Below, in pieces: positions 13,546-16,682 of a stretch of 16,682 nt of DNA. Under the pieces are notes generated by a model, which worked only from the letters and a program-made list of their open reading frames with translations, ran no database searches and had not been told where the DNA came from. Made by a program: the position numbers and the translations under genes. Within the stretch, counting starts at the first letter, position 1, and every line of letters begins with the position of its first letter. The DNA is taken from NCBI GenBank assembly GCA_026786125.1, contig JAJAYU010000241.1, positions 1 to 16,682 on the forward strand, in the 5' to 3' direction. This DNA is from Chamaesiphon sp. (GTDB taxonomy: Bacteria; Cyanobacteriota; Cyanobacteriia; Cyanobacteriales; Chamaesiphonaceae).

Positions 13546-16448
13546 TGGCGATCGACCTACGCGGCACCAGCTCCCAACTACATGGCTCCCAACCCCTACC
13601 CCTCAACGATCCCCAGCAAGTTTGGGTCGTCGAAGCTGGGTCGATCGCCATTTTCGTCATCACTACTGAGTCGATCGACAATCCCCAAGAGGGGAGCGCC
13701 ATCGGTCAACGTCAATACCTCTGCACCTTAGAACCACAGGCTGCCATGTTTGGAGCCACCGATCCTTCAGTTCGACTCCTTGCCGTCCCCCTCGGTTCCG
13801 CTCGAATCCTGAAACTAGATCCTCAATGTTGGGTAGAACTCTGCCAGCAAAGCGATCCGCGCATCTCCACTTGGCTTCAGAATTGGTTCGATCTCCTCGT
13901 GCCGATTCTGGCTACCCAACCATTTCCCACCGCGCCAGTCCAAGCGGAATTAACAGCCCACTATTCATTAATCGATCGCCAAACCTTACAAACTACTGAT
14001 GTGTGCTGGGTCGAAATGCAATCGGGTACCGCTTGTTTGCAAGGGATTGAAGAACTAATACTCACCGCTGAAGCCCTACCCTTACCTGCCAAAATCTGGC
14101 TATCATCTGTAGGCGAGGTGCAAATTGCTACCCACCCCCTCAATAATATTTCGCCAACGGCACTGCTGTCTGGGCTAGAGCGATTTCATCGTTGTCTATT
14201 CCAAAGTATTCGCCTGAGTAATGCCTGTCAGCTCCAGGTCGAGCAAGCTCGCCTTACCGCTCGTACTCAATTAAACCAAGAAGTTACCCTCCAAACTCTC
14301 GAATCTCTAGCAGGTACGTTACCCAATCCTCAGCGGCGATTTATGACTACTGGCGACCCATTGCTTCAAGTCGTCGGTGCAGTCGGGCATATCTTAGGCA
14401 TGGAAATCCGCCCCCCAGCGCGTTCAGATCGAGCCATCCAGAGCAAAGACCCCTTAGCAGCGATCGTCAGAGCCTCCCGCCTGCGGATGCGGCGCGTACT
14501 CTTGCGCGATCGCTGGTGGGAGCAGGATAACGGCTCACTGATTGCCTACACCAAAACCGATCTACAACCGATCGCCTTACTCCCCACACAGGGTCGTCGC
14601 TATGAAGTTTTTCAGCCTCCATTCGCCCAGCCCCAGCCTATTACCGAATCACTCGCCGCTACTATTTCGCCTGTAGCTTACATGCTATATCGCTCCCTAC
14701 CCGATCGAGCGATACGAGCGTTCGATATTCTAAAATTCAGCTTGCAGGGTCGGCAGGGCGATATTCTCGCGATCGTTTTTACAGCTGTTCTGGTAGCTCT
14801 GTTAGGTTTAGCGATTCCTTATGCCACTCAGATTATTATGGATAGTGCGATCCCCGATAGCGATCGGGGTCTGTTACTGCAAATCGGCCTGGGATTATTA
14901 GTAGCTGCGCTCGGTACGGCTTGTTTTCAACTGGCTCAGGGTTTCTCGTTGCTAAGATTGGAAACAACGACCGATCATGTTGCCCAAGCTGGTGTTTGGG
15001 ATCGATTATTGAATTTACCAGTCTCTTTTTTCCGCCAATACACGACAGGCGACCTCCAATCCCGCGTCTCTTCAGTCAGTGCCATCCGTCGCCAGCTCAG
15101 CGGTCGAAATTTAGTCAATCTGGTTAGTAGTTTTTTCACTCTGTTTTACCTCGCTCAGCTCTTTTATTACAGTTATGAATTAGCTCTAGTTGCCGTCGGC
15201 ATTGCTTCAGTCACGATCGTCGTGACGATCGCTTGTGGTCTGCTGCTCCTATCCAAAGTCCGCCCCCTTCTGGAAGTGCGCGGTGAAATCTTCGGTCAAA
15301 CCGTCCAACTAATGAATGGTATCGCCAAGCTCCATATTGCGGGAGCCGAAGAACGAGCTTTTGCGGCATGGAGTAAGAAATTTTCTCGGCAAGTCAAACT
15401 AGAATCGAGCACTCAGTCGATCGAGGATTTTGTGGTGCTATTCAATACGGTGATGCCGATCGCCAGTTCCGGTCTACTATTTTGGTTTGCCATTCGCATG
15501 TTAGATCGCCCAGTACCTGTAGGGACGGAAGCGATTGCCTTTTCGTTGGGTACGTTTTTGGCTTTTAATAGTGCATTCGGTCGCTTTACTCAAGGCACGA
15601 CACTTTTGAGCAATACGGTCACTGAAATTCTCCAAGTTATTCCCCAGTGGCAGCGGACTCGTCCCATTCTCCAAGCCGTTCCAGAAATCGATCTCACTAA
15701 GGCCGATCCTGGTAGATTGTCTGGTCGAGTGTCGATCGAACGAGTCACCTTTCGCTATCAACTCGATGCACCATTAATTTTGAACGATATTAGCATTCAG
15801 GCAGCACCAGGAGAATTCATCGCTTTGGTGGGAGCATCTGGCAGTGGTAAATCGACCATTCTTCGGTTGTTACTTGGATTTGAATCGCCCCAAAATGGGG
15901 CGATTTTCTATGATGGGCAAGATTTAGCGGGATTAGATGTCGATGCCGTGCGGCGACAGTTTGGGGTAGTACTTCAGCAAGGACAATTGACCTCGGCTTC
16001 GATATTTGAGAATATCAGTGGTAGCGGTCAAATAACTTTAGATGATGCCTGGTCTGCCGCACGGATGGCTGGTCTAGCAAAGGATATCGAAGATATGCCG
16101 ATGCAGATGCATACAATGGTCAGTGAGGGCGGCGGGAATATCTCTGGCGGTCAACGGCAGCGACTCTTGATTGCCCGTGCCTTGGTACATAAACCACGAA
16201 TTCTATTATTTGATGAAGCCACAAGCGCATTGGATAACACCACACAAGCGATCGTCAGTCAGAGTTTGGATCGGCTCCAAGTGACACGGATCGTCATCGC
16301 CCATCGATTGAGTACGATTCAAAATGCCGATCGGATTTATGTGCTAGAGAAAGGACAAATCGTTCAGCATGGCAAGTTTAGCGAGCTAGCTGCCAACTCG
16401 ACTGGTTTGTTTGCACGATTGATTTCCAGACAAGTCGCGAATGCGTAG
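13545..16448 (+). CDS. NHLM-type second ABC transporter, without peptidase domain
   Basis: 967-residue partner of the C39 exporter; the two probably form a heterodimer. The first 390 or so residues hold no peptidase. They start with a barrel-like stretch (QVWVVEAGSIAIFVI, then MFGATDPSVRLLAVPLGSAR) resembling a degenerate cyclic-nucleotide-binding fold, followed by an unassigned region. Membrane helices lie at about 408-700. The ATPase has Walker A GASGSGKST (763-771), signature ISGGQ (866-870), Walker B ILLFDE (886-891) and His920, so it looks active. AAGGAGG (13532-13538) is 6 bases from ATG 13545 and only 3 from ATG 13542, hence the start chosen. The preceding stop is TGA 13543-13545. The N-terminal barrel may talk to the two-domain protein of 6541-7626. 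Confidence 0.9.
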   Translation: MAIDLRGTSSQLHGSQPLPLNDPQQVWVVEAGSIAIFVITTESIDNPQEGSAIGQRQYLCTLEPQAAMFGATDPSVRLLAVPLGSARILKLDPQCWVELCQQSDPRISTWLQNWFDLLVPILATQPFPTAPVQAELTAHYSLIDRQTLQTTDVCWVEMQSGTACLQGIEELILTAEALPLPAKIWLSSVGEVQIATHPLNNISPTALLSGLERFHRCLFQSIRLSNACQLQVEQARLTARTQLNQEVTLQTLESLAGTLPNPQRRFMTTGDPLLQVVGAVGHILGMEIRPPARSDRAIQSKDPLAAIVRASRLRMRRVLLRDRWWEQDNGSLIAYTKTDLQPIALLPTQGRRYEVFQPPFAQPQPITESLAATISPVAYMLYRSLPDRAIRAFDILKFSLQGRQGDILAIVFTAVLVALLGLAIPYATQIIMDSAIPDSDRGLLLQIGLGLLVAALGTACFQLAQGFSLLRLETTTDHVAQAGVWDRLLNLPVSFFRQYTTGDLQSRVSSVSAIRRQLSGRNLVNLVSSFFTLFYLAQLFYYSYELALVAVGIASVTIVVTIACGLLLLSKVRPLLEVRGEIFGQTVQLMNGIAKLHIAGAEERAFAAWSKKFSRQVKLESSTQSIEDFVVLFNTVMPIASSGLLFWFAIRMLDRPVPVGTEAIAFSLGTFLAFNSAFGRFTQGTTLLSNTVTEILQVIPQWQRTRPILQAVPEIDLTKADPGRLSGRVSIERVTFRYQLDAPLILNDISIQAAPGEFIALVGASGSGKSTILRLLLGFESPQNGAIFYDGQDLAGLDVDAVRRQFGVVLQQGQLTSASIFENISGSGQITLDDAWSAARMAGLAKDIEDMPMQMHTMVSEGGGNISGGQRQRLLIARALVHKPRILLFDEATSALDNTTQAIVSQSLDRLQVTRIVIAHRLSTIQNADRIYVLEKGQIVQHGKFSELAANSTGLFARLISRQVANA

Positions 16449-16599
16449 AATAAACGTGAGTTCGACGGATTAAAAAATGGCAAGAGATAGAACAGGTAAT
16501 CCCTTAGGTTGTAAATCGAGATGAGATGTTGTCGTTGCTGGGCACTGGCTCTTAGATTAGTGATGGGGTAAAATAGAGTCAAGAAGGGAGGAATAAACG

Positions 16600-16682
16600 A
16601 TGAACTGTCCACACTGCGAGAGCGAAAGGATAAGCAAGAACGGAAAATATCGACTAAAAGCAGGAGTAGAGATTCAGCACTA
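16600..16682 (+). CDS. 5' end of a zinc-ribbon transposase-like gene, cut by the window edge
   Basis: Twenty-seven codons are visible: MNCPHCESERISKNGKYRLK, then AGVEIQH and the start of one more. The CPHC pair followed by S.R..KNGK.R matches the N-terminal zinc ribbon of IS1-like transposases, where a second cysteine pair comes a few residues later, beyond the edge here. A strong ribosome site (GGGAGGA, 16587-16591 with flanks) precedes ATG 16600. The left end of the element must lie between the exporter stop (16448) and this ATG; I could not identify its terminal repeat. Confidence 0.6.
   Translation, partial: MNCPHCESERISKNGKYRLKAGVEIQH

Noticed and set aside
1..16682. CRISPR arrays, tRNA or rRNA genes
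   Set aside because: No regularly spaced repeats, cloverleaf-like sequences or rRNA-like stretches were seen on reading the window.

Overview
The window looks cyanobacterial. The palindrome GCGATCGC (HIP1) occurs at 3844-3851, 4481-4488 and 14506-14513, and shorter CGATCG-type strings are dense in every long gene. The gene content also fits: an NHLM-type peptide export system (HlyD adaptor, ABC exporter with a C39 peptidase, second ABC exporter) together with double-glycine and Nif11-type leader peptides. All long genes lie on the plus strand. Family names come from recognition of motifs and layout; no database search was run.

Left flank (1-2357). The start of an unidentified minus-strand gene runs off the left edge. 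Next come a small double-glycine precursor peptide (283-462), a decayed second copy of it (about 483-550), and a different precursor leader (785-958). That last leader is joined directly to a radical SAM/SPASM maturase that has lost its N-terminus, including the cluster-binding CX3CX2C motif. The arrangement looks like an eroded RiPP (ribosomally made peptide) locus.

Central block (2358-7626). Five genes, four of them directly coupled: a PAS plus AraC-type regulator; a two-TM Cache/HAMP-like sensor with a coiled coil but no output enzyme; a ParA/MinD-like ATPase; a protein with an HExxH...E..AD signature (possible metalloprotease); and a protein with two cyclic-nucleotide-binding-like domains of the kind found beside bacteriocin-type exporters. 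Stop and start codons overlap between genes 1 and 2 and between genes 3 and 4, and genes 4 and 5 are 3 bases apart. Genes 2 and 3 are separated by 168 bases. I infer a sensing and control module for peptide production or export; its mechanism is not evident.

Peptide block (7627-9650). Two tandem precursors have nearly identical leaders and unrelated short tails (7778-7948, 8119-8283). They are followed by a cysteine-rich protein with a possible metal site (8526-8981) and a Nif11-type precursor whose predicted core is mostly isoleucine (9270-9551). A hairpin resembling a terminator follows.

Export block (9720-16448). HlyD-like adaptor, C39 peptidase/ABC exporter and second ABC exporter form an overlapping three-gene operon. 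The peptidase probably cleaves after the Gly-Gly of the leaders, and the ABC pair plus adaptor probably moves the peptides out. No intact modification enzyme is visible, so the peptides are either secreted unmodified or modified by an enzyme encoded elsewhere. The right edge holds the first 27 codons of a zinc-ribbon transposase-like gene, so the locus is bounded by a likely insertion sequence on at least one side.
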